Of a stretch of 64,000 nucleotides of DNA, positions 7,393 through 15,976 are shown one piece after another. The DNA is from an uncultured Lachnospiraceae bacterium (lineage in GTDB: Bacteria; Bacillota; Clostridia; Lachnospirales; Lachnospiraceae): NCBI GenBank assembly GCA_934317845.1, contig CAKRES010000004.1:62001-126000 (forward strand), in the 5' to 3' direction. Under the pieces are notes generated by a model. That model was given only the letters and a program-made list of their open reading frames with translations. It was not told where the DNA came from and ran no database searches. The stretch's first letter is position 1. The number at the start of each line of letters is the position of its first letter. A program made the translations under genes and the position numbers.

Positions 7393-10300
7393 ATGATTAA
7401 AACAAGCGTAAAACGTCCGTTCTTGGTGTTTGTTGGTGTCATCATGGTGCTGGTATTAGGTGCGGTGGCATTTGTGAAAATGAAGACAGATCTGCTCCCA
7501 TCTATTAATATGCCATATGCCGCAGTGATCACAACCTATCCAGGTGCAGCCCCGGAGAAGGTGGAGAGTGATGTGACGGACCCGTTGGAGAATGCACTTG
7601 GTACGATCACAGGCGTGGAGAATGTGACATCTTCTTCTGCAGAGAACTACAGCATGATTACACTGGAATTTGCAGAGGGAACCGATATGGATAGCTCCAT
7701 GTCTAAAATCTCACAACACCTGGAACAGCTTACACTGCCGGATAACGCAGGAAAGCCGATCGTGATGGAGATTTCCTCTGATATGATGGCAACGATGTAT
7801 GTTGGTGTAACCAAAGACAATATGGACATTCTGGAATTAACAGATTTCGTTGAAAATTCTGTCGTGCCGGAGTTAAAACGAAAGGGAGGTGTTGCTTCTG
7901 TTTCTACAACAGGTGCGGTCAAGCAGTATGTGGAGATCCGTCTGGATGAAGAAAAGATTGACAAGATCAACGCCAGGATCTTAGCCAAAGTGGATCGCTC
8001 CCTTGCCGATGCACAGGAGAAGATCACAGATGGAAAACAGAAGATTTCCGATGGTAAGAGTAAGCTTGCTAAGAGTGAGGATACGCTCAAAGAACAGCAG
8101 AAGGAAAAATCCAAAGAGCTTGCTAAATTTTCTACCCAGTTAAATAAGGCGATCGCAACCAAGACCGCTTACGAGTCGCAGGTCAGCTCGATCAAGGCGC
8201 AGATTTCTGCATTGAAAGCAGAAAAGTCCCAGTATCAGAAGGCTTACACGACGCTGAACCAGACGATCCAGGGGATCAAAGCGGCTGCGCCGGACAATCC
8301 TATGCTGCCGTCTGACTTAAAAGAGGCGGTAGAGGATGAGTCGAAATATCAGGTATTGATCGCTGCATTACAGGCAGCAGGACAGGAAGATGCAGCCAAG
8401 CAGCTCTCGAAAGATACAATGAAAACAGTATTAAACGGAGTAGAGAAAAGAATTCCCCAGATCAATACAGAGCTTCAAAATGATAAGACAAAGCTTTTAG
8501 CGGCAAAGGCTGTTTTAAAACAGATCAATGCCGCAGTTACAAAGGCAGAAAAGAATTATGAGAAGGTGGAGCAGGGAAAGATTACGGCGGCTGCCGCATT
8601 TGGTACAGCCAATGCGCAGATTTCTGCGGCCAAGGACGCTCTATCTTCCAGCGAAAAGGAATTAGAAGAGGCACAGAAGAATTTTGATGATTCCAAGGAA
8701 GCGGCAAAAAAGAATGCCAATCTGGATGCTCTTTTAAGTATGGATACCTTAGCGCAGATGCTGTCTGCCCAGAACTTTGACATGCCGGCTGGTTATATTT
8801 CCGAAGACCAGACACAGTATCTGTTAAAGGTAGGAGAAAATTACAGCAGCTTAGAGGAATTAAAGGATCAGGTATTAACAAAGATCGACGGCGTGGGAGA
8901 TGTGAAGCTTTCTGACGTTGCAGATATTACGATGCTTGATGATTCCGCAGAAAATTATGCAAAGGTGAACGGAAAAGATGCGGTAGTACTAGCTGTCACA
9001 AAGTCCAGTACCGCATATACTTCTGAGGTATCGGATAACTGTAACGAGGCAATGAAGGAGTTAAAGCAGCGATACAAAGGACTGCATTTCCTTACGGTAA
9101 TGGATCAGGGTGATTACATTGATCTGATCGTACATTCCGTATTACAGAACCTGCTGCTTGGAGCATTGCTTGCGATCATTATTCTCTGGATCTTTTTAAG
9201 AGATATCAGACCGACGATCGTGATCGGATTTTCCATTCCGCTCAGCGTATTATTTGCTGTTGTGATGATGTATTTTTCTGACATCACGTTCAACGTCATA
9301 TCGCTATCGGGGCTGGCACTTGGAATTGGTATGCTGGTGGATAACTCTGTTGTAGCGATCGAGAATATTTACCGCCTGCGTGGACAGGGTGTTCCGGCGG
9401 CAAGAGCAGCTGTACAGGGAGCTAAGCAGATTGCAGGTGCGATCGTTGCTTCCACACTGACAACTATCTGTGTTTTCCTGCCAATCCTCTTTACGGACGG
9501 TCTGACCAGAGAGTTGATGATGGATATGTGTCTTACGATCGCATATAGTCTGATCGCATCTCTGATCGTAGCACTTTCTGTAGTGCCGGCAATGTCCGCA
9601 ACTTTGCTCCGCAACAATAAGAGCAAGGAGCATCGGATCTTTGATAAATTTGTAGCGTGGTACAGACGCGTTCTGACATTTTGTTTGCGGAAAAAAGCAG
9701 TGCCGATTCTGGCTGCACTGATCCTGCTCGTATTTTCTATCTGGCAGATTGTGCGCATGGGTATTGTCATTATTCCGGAAATGGGTAGTGAGCAGATGTC
9801 AGTAAATGTTACTATGCCGCAGGATACGGATAATGATGAGGATGCGGAGCTGGCAGATGAGATCTTGGACGAGCTTGGAACGATCGAAGGAGTAAAAGAA
9901 GTTGGAGCAATGGCTTCCAAAGGATCTCTTGCTTTGATGGGAATCAGTGGTACGGATTCGGACGAGATCAAAAGCATCCAGTATTACGTCATTCTGGATT
10001 CGGATTACGGACATAAAACGAAACAGTTAAAGAAAAAGATGGAGAAGCTTCTGGCTCAGAAGACGTTGGAGGATTATTCTATTTTAGAATCTAATATGGA
10101 TATGTCTTCCATGCTGTCCAGTGGTCTGCAGATCGATATTATGGGAAATGATACGGACAAGCTGCTTTCCATCAGTGAAGATGTTATGGATATGGTCAAA
10201 AAGGCAGGCGGTTTTGAAGAAATTGAAAATGGACAGGAGGACGGAGATCGTCAGGTCAATATCATTGTTGATAAAAACAAAGCTGCCCGTTTGGGACTTA

Positions 10301-11235
10301 CTGTTGCACAGGTATATCAGAAACTGGCCGGTGAGGTAACGACAGATAAAACAGCAACAACATTAAAGGTTGCAGATAAAAGCTATGAGGTACGCATTGT
10401 AGATGAGCGCGATCCGGTTGATGTAGATAACATTTTAAATGTAGAATTTGAAACGACTACAAAGGATGATGACGGGAAAGAAGTGACTAAGACACATAAG
10501 CTGAAAGAGTTTGCAAAACAGAAAGAAAGCACATCGCTTGCCACCGTCCGGCATGATAATCAGACTCGTTACATTTCTGTCAGTGCAAAAGCAAAGGATG
10601 GTTACAATGTAACACTGCAAAGCCGTAAGCTGCAAAAAATGCTCGACAAATATGACTGTCCGGAAGGATACAGTGTGAAGATGGCAGGAGAGAGTGAATC
10701 AACGAATCAGATTGTGAAAAATATGGCACTGATGATGCTGCTTGGATTTATCTTTATTTATCTTGTTATGGTGGCACAGTTCCAGAGTCTGCTTTCTCCA
10801 TTTATCGTAATCTTCACCGTGCCGCTTGCATTTACGGGTGGTTTGCTTGGATTACTGGTATCCGGTCAGCAGCTTTCCCTGATGTCCATGATGGGATTTT
10901 TGATCCTGATGGGTGTTGTCGTAAACAACGGTATTGTATTTGTGGACTACACAAATCAGCTGCGGTTGTCCGGTATGGAACGAAGAGAGGCTTTACTGCA
11001 GGCAGGTGCGGATCGTATGCGTCCGATCCTGATGACGGCACTTACCACGATCCTTGGTATGGCTGCCATGATCTTTGGAAAAGATGTCGGCTCTGATATG
11101 GGACGTGGCATGGCGATCGTAGTGGTAGGTGGTCTGCTCTATGCAACGATCATGACACTTGTGATCGTTCCGGTATTGTATGACATTATGTTTAAGAAAA
11201 AAGTTACAACGATTGACATCGGAGAAGACGACTAA
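7393..11235 (+). CDS. RND-family exporter with large coiled-coil insert
   Basis: The 1280-residue inner-membrane transporter has the AcrB/SwrC layout: TM1 (11-29), a first extracellular porter region, TM2-TM6 (from about 590), a second porter region, and TM7-TM12. Markers include FVKMKTDLLPSINMP, YPGAAPEKVESDVTDPLE, and TM4 GMLVDNSVVAIENI (Asp650, with Asn651 where AcrB has a second Asp). In TM10, VVNNGIVFVDYT puts Asn1178 where AcrB has its proton-relay Lys. About 250 residues of heptad-rich coiled coil (about 193-460) are inserted in the first porter region, between EEKIDKIN and LSMDTLAQMLSAQN. It should export a hydrophobic or lipid-like substrate by proton antiport. There is no membrane fusion or outer-membrane partner nearby, as expected in a Gram-positive. 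A promoter and an operator-like palindrome precede it. Confidence 0.9.
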   Translation: MIKTSVKRPFLVFVGVIMVLVLGAVAFVKMKTDLLPSINMPYAAVITTYPGAAPEKVESDVTDPLENALGTITGVENVTSSSAENYSMITLEFAEGTDMDSSMSKISQHLEQLTLPDNAGKPIVMEISSDMMATMYVGVTKDNMDILELTDFVENSVVPELKRKGGVASVSTTGAVKQYVEIRLDEEKIDKINARILAKVDRSLADAQEKITDGKQKISDGKSKLAKSEDTLKEQQKEKSKELAKFSTQLNKAIATKTAYESQVSSIKAQISALKAEKSQYQKAYTTLNQTIQGIKAAAPDNPMLPSDLKEAVEDESKYQVLIAALQAAGQEDAAKQLSKDTMKTVLNGVEKRIPQINTELQNDKTKLLAAKAVLKQINAAVTKAEKNYEKVEQGKITAAAAFGTANAQISAAKDALSSSEKELEEAQKNFDDSKEAAKKNANLDALLSMDTLAQMLSAQNFDMPAGYISEDQTQYLLKVGENYSSLEELKDQVLTKIDGVGDVKLSDVADITMLDDSAENYAKVNGKDAVVLAVTKSSTAYTSEVSDNCNEAMKELKQRYKGLHFLTVMDQGDYIDLIVHSVLQNLLLGALLAIIILWIFLRDIRPTIVIGFSIPLSVLFAVVMMYFSDITFNVISLSGLALGIGMLVDNSVVAIENIYRLRGQGVPAARAAVQGAKQIAGAIVASTLTTICVFLPILFTDGLTRELMMDMCLTIAYSLIASLIVALSVVPAMSATLLRNNKSKEHRIFDKFVAWYRRVLTFCLRKKAVPILAALILLVFSIWQIVRMGIVIIPEMGSEQMSVNVTMPQDTDNDEDAELADEILDELGTIEGVKEVGAMASKGSLALMGISGTDSDEIKSIQYYVILDSDYGHKTKQLKKKMEKLLAQKTLEDYSILESNMDMSSMLSSGLQIDIMGNDTDKLLSISEDVMDMVKKAGGFEEIENGQEDGDRQVNIIVDKNKAARLGLTVAQVYQKLAGEVTTDKTATTLKVADKSYEVRIVDERDPVDVDNILNVEFETTTKDDDGKEVTKTHKLKEFAKQKESTSLATVRHDNQTRYISVSAKAKDGYNVTLQSRKLQKMLDKYDCPEGYSVKMAGESESTNQIVKNMALMMLLGFIFIYLVMVAQFQSLLSPFIVIFTVPLAFTGGLLGLLVSGQQLSLMSMMGFLILMGVVVNNGIVFVDYTNQLRLSGMERREALLQAGADRMRPILMTALTTILGMAAMIFGKDVGSDMGRGMAIVVVGGLLYATIMTLVIVPVLYDIMFKKKVTTIDIGEDD

Positions 11236-11258
11236 CTTATTGGCCTTTTGCATAAAAG

Positions 11259-11367
11259 AAAACCCTGCTTCTTTTAAAAATGTTACAAAAATTCACAAAT
11301 TGTTTAAAAACCAAAACAAATGGGAAAAATTGTGTTAAAATAGTAACAGAGAAAGGAGCAGGGTTTT
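11259..11367. repeat. 16-bp inverted repeat flanking the carD promoter
   Basis: The arm at 11259-11274 and the arm at 11352-11367 are complementary over 16 bases with one G-T pair, separated by 77 bases. The right arm contains the GGAG ribosome site of the CarD-like gene and runs into five T. Read-through RNA from the exporter could fold it as a terminator that also hides the ribosome site; RNA started at the internal promoter would carry only the right arm. Confidence 0.6.
11333..11341 (+). promoter_or_regulatory. Extended -10 promoter of the CarD-like gene
   Basis: TG, one base, TAAAAT (11336-11341) with no clear -35. It lies inside the loop of the 11259-11367 inverted repeat. Confidence 0.5.
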
Positions 11368-11368
11368 T

Positions 11369-11866
11369 ATGTATAAAATCAATGATTTAGTTATGTATCG
11401 CAACATCGGTGTATGTCGGGTGACAGATATTGTGGAGCGTGAACAACTGGATACGGTGGGGGAGTATTATACGTTGAAGCCATTGAATGACGAACAGAGT
11501 ACCATTTTTGTAAATGTGGAAAACAAGCGTGTGATGATGCGTTATCTTCTTCCGGCAGAGGAAGTGAAAAGTATCGTAGAGGGGCTTGATGATATTGAAG
11601 AATACACCTGTGAGAATGACCGTGAAAGGGATGCTCGTTGTAAAGAGCTGATCAATTCCGGAGATACCAAGTGCTGGGTACAGGTGATCAAAGGCCTTTA
11701 TCACAGAAAATGTGACCGGGCAAAGAAGGGAAAGGATTTATCTCAGTTAGAAGAGCGGATGTTTAAAACGGCAGAGAAACTGTTTTACAGCGAGGTTGCC
11801 TATAGTCTTGACATTCCATTCGAGAACGTTCCGAACTATATTGAAAATAAAATGACTATATCATAA
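11369..11866 (+). CDS. CarD-family RNA polymerase-binding regulator
   Basis: The 165-residue cytoplasmic protein has an N-terminal CarD/TRCF RNAP-interacting fold (about 1-65: NDLVMYRNIGVCRVTDI, YYTLKPLNDEQSTIFVNVEN, RYLLPAEEV) and an all-helical C-terminal half ending in a KGKDLSQLEERMFKTAEKLF-like helix typical of CarD/CdnL proteins. CarD proteins bind the RNAP beta subunit and stabilise open complexes at many promoters. The AAAGGAG ribosome site is inside the right arm of the inverted repeat. It has its own extended -10 promoter and is followed by a second promoter-in-hairpin arrangement. Confidence 0.88.
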   Translation: MYKINDLVMYRNIGVCRVTDIVEREQLDTVGEYYTLKPLNDEQSTIFVNVENKRVMMRYLLPAEEVKSIVEGLDDIEEYTCENDRERDARCKELINSGDTKCWVQVIKGLYHRKCDRAKKGKDLSQLEERMFKTAEKLFYSEVAYSLDIPFENVPNYIENKMTIS

Positions 11867-11881
11867 GCAGGCTTATGATCG

Positions 11882-11942
11882 AAAGAACAGTATCTTTTCA
11901 GAGGTAGCAGGGTATGCTATAATGGATTGATACTGTTTTTTG
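11882..11942 (+). terminator. Terminator-like hairpin whose loop holds the next promoter
   Basis: AACAGTATC (11886-11894) pairs exactly with GATACTGTT (11929-11937); four more A/G bases on the left can pair with the T run on the right. Six T follow. The 34-base loop contains a perfect extended -10. It should end CarD transcription. Confidence 0.65.
11915..11923 (+). promoter_or_regulatory. Extended -10 promoter of the HAD phosphatase gene
   Basis: TGCTATAAT is a perfect extended -10 element (TATAAT at 11918-11923) inside the loop of the preceding terminator hairpin, 36 bases upstream of the start codon. Confidence 0.65.
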
Positions 11943-11958
11943 CATAAAGGAGAATCAT

Positions 11959-12594
11959 ATGAAAAAAGGAATATTATTTGATCTGGATGGGACGTTGTGG
12001 GATTCTTCCAAAGCGGTGGTAGACTCCTGGAATGAAATCCTTACAGGAATGGAAGATGACATTGATCTGCTCACTTATGATCAGATGAAGGGGTATATGG
12101 GAAAAACCATGGAGGAGATCGCATATCTGGCATTTCCACGGGTAGAAAAAGAACGTGCGCTGGCGATCTTGAAAAAATGTGAATTATATGAAAATGAATA
12201 TATCAGAACCCATGGCGGCGTGCTGATGCCGGATCTTAAAGACGTGTTAGATACACTAAAAAAGGATTACTTTTTAGCCATCGTAAGTAACTGTCAGGTA
12301 GGCTATATCGAAGCCTTTTTGGAATATCATAAGCTGGTACAGTATTTTGACGATACGGAAAATTATGGTAATACCATGCTTTCTAAGGGAGAAAATATCA
12401 GACTGGTAGTTGATCGGAATCATTTGGAGCAGGCCGTTTATGTGGGGGACATTATGGGAGATTATAATTCCACCATGGAGGCAGGACTGCCATTCATTCA
12501 TGCGGCATATGGTTTTGGAACCGTGCCGGAGGGAACACCGTTCATTACCGGATTAAAGGAGCTTCCTGCCCGTGTGAAAGAGGTGCTCGGTTAA
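11959..12594 (+). CDS. HAD-family phosphatase (phosphoglycolate-phosphatase-like)
   Basis: The 211-residue cytoplasmic hydrolase starts with FDLDGTL (nucleophile Asp8, Asp10), has a helical cap (about 15-85), the VSNCQ motif II near 112, a conserved Lys in MLSKGENI near 142, and VGDIMGDYNSTMEAG (motif IV acids) near 161. This is the Gph/PgmB subclass of the HAD superfamily; the substrate cannot be read. AAAGGAG lies seven bases before the ATG. Its stop codon TAA at 12592-12594 overlaps the stop of the convergent YprB-like gene by four bases, so the two 3' ends share DNA and there is no room for a terminator between them. Confidence 0.88.
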   Translation: MKKGILFDLDGTLWDSSKAVVDSWNEILTGMEDDIDLLTYDQMKGYMGKTMEEIAYLAFPRVEKERALAILKKCELYENEYIRTHGGVLMPDLKDVLDTLKKDYFLAIVSNCQVGYIEAFLEYHKLVQYFDDTENYGNTMLSKGENIRLVVDRNHLEQAVYVGDIMGDYNSTMEAGLPFIHAAYGFGTVPEGTPFITGLKELPARVKEVLG

Positions 12595-13685
12595 TGCTTG
12601 CTGAGCATATTTTTTAACAGGTACAGCACGTATTCTTTTAAATTTTCAGAATCAAGTGAAGTGCTTTCTTCGATTTCAAAATAACTTGTTTTGTCTTCGA
12701 AGGACACTTTAAAACAAGGTTCGATCAGCGGTACATCTTGCGAAAGAAAGATACCGCTTTTTTTTATGTAACAGGTTTCTTTGGTCGCCTTCTGGCGGTA
12801 ATCCTTGTCCACGTATGTGGCAATACTTTTATGGATCGCGGTATCTTCCAGCGGAAGATAGTAATAATTTTTGTAATCTTTATAAAAATATTTGAGTTCC
12901 CCGGAATAAAGTGGGACGGTAAGGCGTGCTTCTTTTTCATAAGCGGTGACAGTAACCTGCTCTTTTCCGAGACTGACACGGGTGGAAAGTGGATGCTTTA
13001 GTGCAAGCGTAAAAACAGCATGTGTGCCGGATAAGGTAAGAGCGTCGATCGTAAAGGCACCGTCGAGCCATGCCGGATAGGCAAGGATCGGAAGCGTAAG
13101 TAACAGTCCGCGGATGTCATCTGCATTGTGTAGCAGAAGAAGTTCCTTTTGCTCTGCAGCAGGATGTATGCAGTAGTTTTGATATACTTTTATCAACTCC
13201 CCACCACTGAAACGGTCTTCCCGGCTGATATGTAAAAACTGCTCAATGCTTTTCAGCTTTAACGAATCCGTTTTAAAAAGTTCTTTGAGCGGCCGGATCT
13301 TTTTGTAGAGATCAAAACTCTGCATATAGGAAAACGGAGGAGTGAGTGCATGCTTTTTTGCGCAGTTCTTTAAGTAGGGAAGATCAAAGCCGTCTCCATT
13401 ATAGTGAAGCAGTGTGCCATATGACTGACAGAATGAGAAAAATGCGGACAAAAGTTCCTTTTCTTCCTCCTGTGAACCGGATTCATTAAACCACTGGATG
13501 CCGGTAAACATCCCGTCACCCTGATAAACGGCTGCTCCGATCAGATATAGCGTGCAGGTTTTTGCGGAAAAACCGGTTGTTTCTATATCAAAAAGCAGGG
13601 TGTTGGCAGGATCCATGTGATAGTAGGAGAAAAGTTCCATAATACTTGGATCACAGGATGGAATAGAAAATGACAGTTGCAGCAT
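12591..13685 (-). CDS. YprB-like ribonuclease-H-fold exonuclease
   Basis: The 364-residue protein has a DEDD-type 3'-5' exonuclease domain in its first half: LLFDIETTGF (Asp33, Glu35), LLHYNGDGFDLPYLK, and HNADDIRGLL with the last acidic residues. A C-terminal half of about 160 residues with no motif I know follows. This is the YprB arrangement in Firmicutes (ribonuclease H-like domain protein of unknown substrate). An in-frame Met lies 13 codons upstream, but AAAGGAG is placed correctly only for the ATG whose A is at 13685, giving the N-terminus MLQLSFSIPS. It is divergent from ruvA, and its upstream region holds an operator-like dyad. Confidence 0.82.
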   Translation of the reverse strand: MLQLSFSIPSCDPSIMELFSYYHMDPANTLLFDIETTGFSAKTCTLYLIGAAVYQGDGMFTGIQWFNESGSQEEEKELLSAFFSFCQSYGTLLHYNGDGFDLPYLKNCAKKHALTPPFSYMQSFDLYKKIRPLKELFKTDSLKLKSIEQFLHISREDRFSGGELIKVYQNYCIHPAAEQKELLLLHNADDIRGLLLTLPILAYPAWLDGAFTIDALTLSGTHAVFTLALKHPLSTRVSLGKEQVTVTAYEKEARLTVPLYSGELKYFYKDYKNYYYLPLEDTAIHKSIATYVDKDYRQKATKETCYIKKSGIFLSQDVPLIEPCFKVSFEDKTSYFEIEESTSLDSENLKEYVLYLLKNMLSKH

Positions 13686-13733
13686 GGGGGACTCCTTTCT
13701 AAAAGGTGGTTTGTATCGAAACAATTTTTGGTA

Positions 13734-13767
13734 ATTATACGGTATCTGTATCAGATAAGAATGTCAA
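13734..13767 (-). promoter_or_regulatory. Possible yprB promoter with an over-long spacer and internal dyad
   Basis: On the - strand TTGACA (13767 to 13762) and TATAAT (13739 to 13734) are 22 bases apart. The spacer contains the perfect 6-3-6 dyad TATCTG-TAT-CAGATA (13743-13757). Spacing this long is poor for RNA polymerase alone; an activator that twists or bends the spacer would be needed, if this is the promoter. Confidence 0.3.
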
Positions 13768-13808
13768 TAGCAATTTGTTAATTTATGAGGCGGGACGTAT
13801 GCTATCAC

Positions 13809-13837
13809 TTTTCATTTTTACACTACTGTGCTATACT
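13809..13837 (+). promoter_or_regulatory. Promoter of the ruvAB operon
   Basis: TTTTCA (13809-13814), 17 bases, TATACT (13832-13837), with TG at 13829-13830 making an extended -10. It drives ruvA and probably the whole block through ftsW and the PBP. I see no LexA box. Confidence 0.55.
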
Positions 13838-13880
13838 AAAAGTATGTATGTGAAAATGATGAGATCGCAGGAGGCAGAAG

Positions 13881-14477
13881 ATGATTGGCTACATAAAAGG
13901 AACGATAGAGGAAATATTAGAAGATAGTCTGCTCCTGGATCATCAGGGGATCGGCTATCAGATCAAGGTGCCGCAGGGAATGCTTTCCAGCCTTTCCATT
14001 GGCACGGAGCATAAGATATTTACCTATATGTATGTGCGGGAGGATCAGCTTGCTTTGTTCGGATTTGAGAGCCGGCAGCAGCTTCATTTGTTTGAATTGC
14101 TGATCTCCGTCAACAGCATTGGACCAAAAGCGGCATTGGCGATCCTTTCAGAACTTTCGGTCAGTGCATTGATGCTGGCGATCGTCAGTCAGGATTCCAA
14201 AGCGATCGCAAGAGCGCAGGGAGTCGGACCAAAGTCTGCACAGAAGGTGATCTTAGAGCTAAAGGACAAGGTGGCAGCGGAGGATATCTTATATCAGGAG
14301 GTTGCCGATACGACCGGACAGGCACTTGATAATTCGGAATTAGAGGATGCCAGACAGGCTCTGATGGGACTTGGCTTTGATGCATCTACAGTGGCACGTG
14401 CCCTTTCCAAAGTTGAGGATGCTGCCAATCTGGATTCTGGTCAGATCATGAAGCTGGCATTGAAAATGATGAAATAA
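13881..14477 (+). CDS. ruvA: Holliday junction DNA-binding protein RuvA
   Basis: RuvA tetramers bind four-way junctions and load RuvB. The 198 residues show the N-terminal OB domain (MIGYIKGTIEEI...GIGYQIKVP), two helix-hairpin-helix motifs (VNSIGPKAALAIL and AQGVGPKSAQKVI, near 78-128), an acidic linker, and the C-terminal three-helix domain III (EDARQALMGLGFDASTVARAL) that contacts RuvB. AGGAGG precedes the ATG. ruvB starts 17 bases after the stop, so the pair is an operon. No ruvC is present, as is usual in Firmicutes where RecU resolves junctions. Confidence 0.97.
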   Translation: MIGYIKGTIEEILEDSLLLDHQGIGYQIKVPQGMLSSLSIGTEHKIFTYMYVREDQLALFGFESRQQLHLFELLISVNSIGPKAALAILSELSVSALMLAIVSQDSKAIARAQGVGPKSAQKVILELKDKVAAEDILYQEVADTTGQALDNSELEDARQALMGLGFDASTVARALSKVEDAANLDSGQIMKLALKMMK

Positions 14478-14494
14478 CAGCAGGAGTTTGATAC

Positions 14495-15502
14495 ATGGAC
14501 AAAAGAATTCTTTCCACCGATATTATGTCTGAGGATATTGCTTCAGAGGGCAGTATCCGTCCACAAAGTCTGGCAGAGTATATCGGACAGGAGAAGGTAA
14601 AGAATAATTTACGAGTATTTATCGAGGCGGCAAGATCCAGAGAGGAGCCTTTGGATCATGTGCTTCTTTATGGTCCGCCGGGACTTGGAAAGACGACGCT
14701 TTCCGGTATTATTGCAAATGAAATGGGATCGCATCTTAAGATCACGTCAGGACCCGCCATTGAAAAGCCGGGAGAGCTTGCCGCTATCTTAAACGGACTT
14801 TCCGATCATGATGTATTGTTTATTGATGAAATTCATCGTTTAAACCGGCAGGTAGAAGAAGTGCTGTATCCCGCTATGGAGGATTATGCGATCGATATCA
14901 TGATCGGCAAGGGTCCAATGGCAAAATCAGTGCGGCTTGATCTCCCAAAGTTTACTCTGGTAGGCGCAACAACGCGGGCCGGAATGTTATCCGCACCACT
15001 GCGTGATCGTTTTGGCGTTGTAAACAAGCTGGAATACTACACTGATGCAGAATTGACACAGATCGTACTACATTCCGCCGATAAATTAAACGTATCCATC
15101 GATTTAAGGGGAGCGGAGCTCCTTGCCATGCGTTCAAGAGGAACCCCACGTCTGGCGAACAGACTGCTCAAGCGGGTGCGTGATTTTGCACAGGTTCGAT
15201 ATAATGGCATCATCAGCGAGGAGGTCGTGGAGACGGCACTTGGTTTGCTGGATGTGGATGCGATGGGACTTGATGCGACGGATCAGGCGGTGCTTCATAC
15301 GATGATCGAACGGTTTGGCGGCGGTCCGGTTGGCCTGGACACATTGGCTGCATCCATTGGAGAAGATAGTGCGACGATCGAGGATGTCTATGAACCATTT
15401 CTGCTGCAGAAGGGGTTGATCATGCGGACACCGAGAGGCCGGGTGGTAACGAAACTCGCCTATGAGCATCTGGGGATTCCATTTGAGGAGCAGGAGTCGT
15501 AG
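14495..15502 (+). CDS. ruvB: Holliday junction branch migration ATPase RuvB
   Basis: The 335-residue AAA+ motor pumps DNA through RuvA-bound junctions. Motifs in order: SLAEYIGQEKVKNNL (RuvB N-signature), Walker A GPPGLGKT (60-67), Walker B LFIDEIHRLNR, sensor 1 GATTRAG, arginine finger region LRDRFG, sensor 2 GTPRLANRLLKR, and a C-terminal winged helix ending in RTPRGRVVTKLAYEHLG. The length is normal for the family. It follows ruvA by 17 bases and precedes zapA by 36 bases. Confidence 0.98.
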   Translation: MDKRILSTDIMSEDIASEGSIRPQSLAEYIGQEKVKNNLRVFIEAARSREEPLDHVLLYGPPGLGKTTLSGIIANEMGSHLKITSGPAIEKPGELAAILNGLSDHDVLFIDEIHRLNRQVEEVLYPAMEDYAIDIMIGKGPMAKSVRLDLPKFTLVGATTRAGMLSAPLRDRFGVVNKLEYYTDAELTQIVLHSADKLNVSIDLRGAELLAMRSRGTPRLANRLLKRVRDFAQVRYNGIISEEVVETALGLLDVDAMGLDATDQAVLHTMIERFGGGPVGLDTLAASIGEDSATIEDVYEPFLLQKGLIMRTPRGRVVTKLAYEHLGIPFEEQES

Positions 15503-15538
15503 CATTTTATCATTAGAATCAGAGAGTGAGGATAAAAT

Positions 15539-15976
15539 ATGGCACAGAAAAAAGATGTACAGGTTATCATTGATGAAAAAGTGATCACACTTTCCGCAGA
15601 CGAGAGCATTGAATATATGCAGAAGGTGGCACTTTATATCAACAACAAAAAGACAGAATGTAAAATGTCGGAACAGTATCATAAGCTGACACCGGATTAT
15701 CAGGCATTACTGCTTTCTCTTAATATTGCGGATGATTATTTCAAAGCGAAGGATAAGGTGGACGCTCTGCAAAATGAATTAAACAAACTGGAAAAACAAA
15801 ATTATGATATCCAGCATGAGCAGATCGAGACAAAGATCAAATATGAGTCAGCCCAGAAGCTGATGGAAGAACAGAAAGAGCAGATCCATACTCTGCAAAA
15901 AAGGGTGTTAGAGATGGAAGCAGAAAAGACGGTAAAATCCCGGTTGAAAACAAAAGAAAGTGGGAAAGAATCTTGA
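15539..15976 (+). CDS. zapA: Cell division protein ZapA
   Basis: The 145-residue protein has the ZapA N-terminal fold (about 1-85: VQVIIDEKVITLSADESIEYMQKVALYINNK region, then YQALLLSLNIADDYFK) and a long C-terminal coiled coil (about 70-130). ZapA crosslinks FtsZ filaments at the division ring. The tail is Lys-rich and longer than in E. coli ZapA. Its stop codon overlaps the TTG start of the U32 gene, which suggests translational coupling. Confidence 0.85.
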   Translation: MAQKKDVQVIIDEKVITLSADESIEYMQKVALYINNKKTECKMSEQYHKLTPDYQALLLSLNIADDYFKAKDKVDALQNELNKLEKQNYDIQHEQIETKIKYESAQKLMEEQKEQIHTLQKRVLEMEAEKTVKSRLKTKESGKES

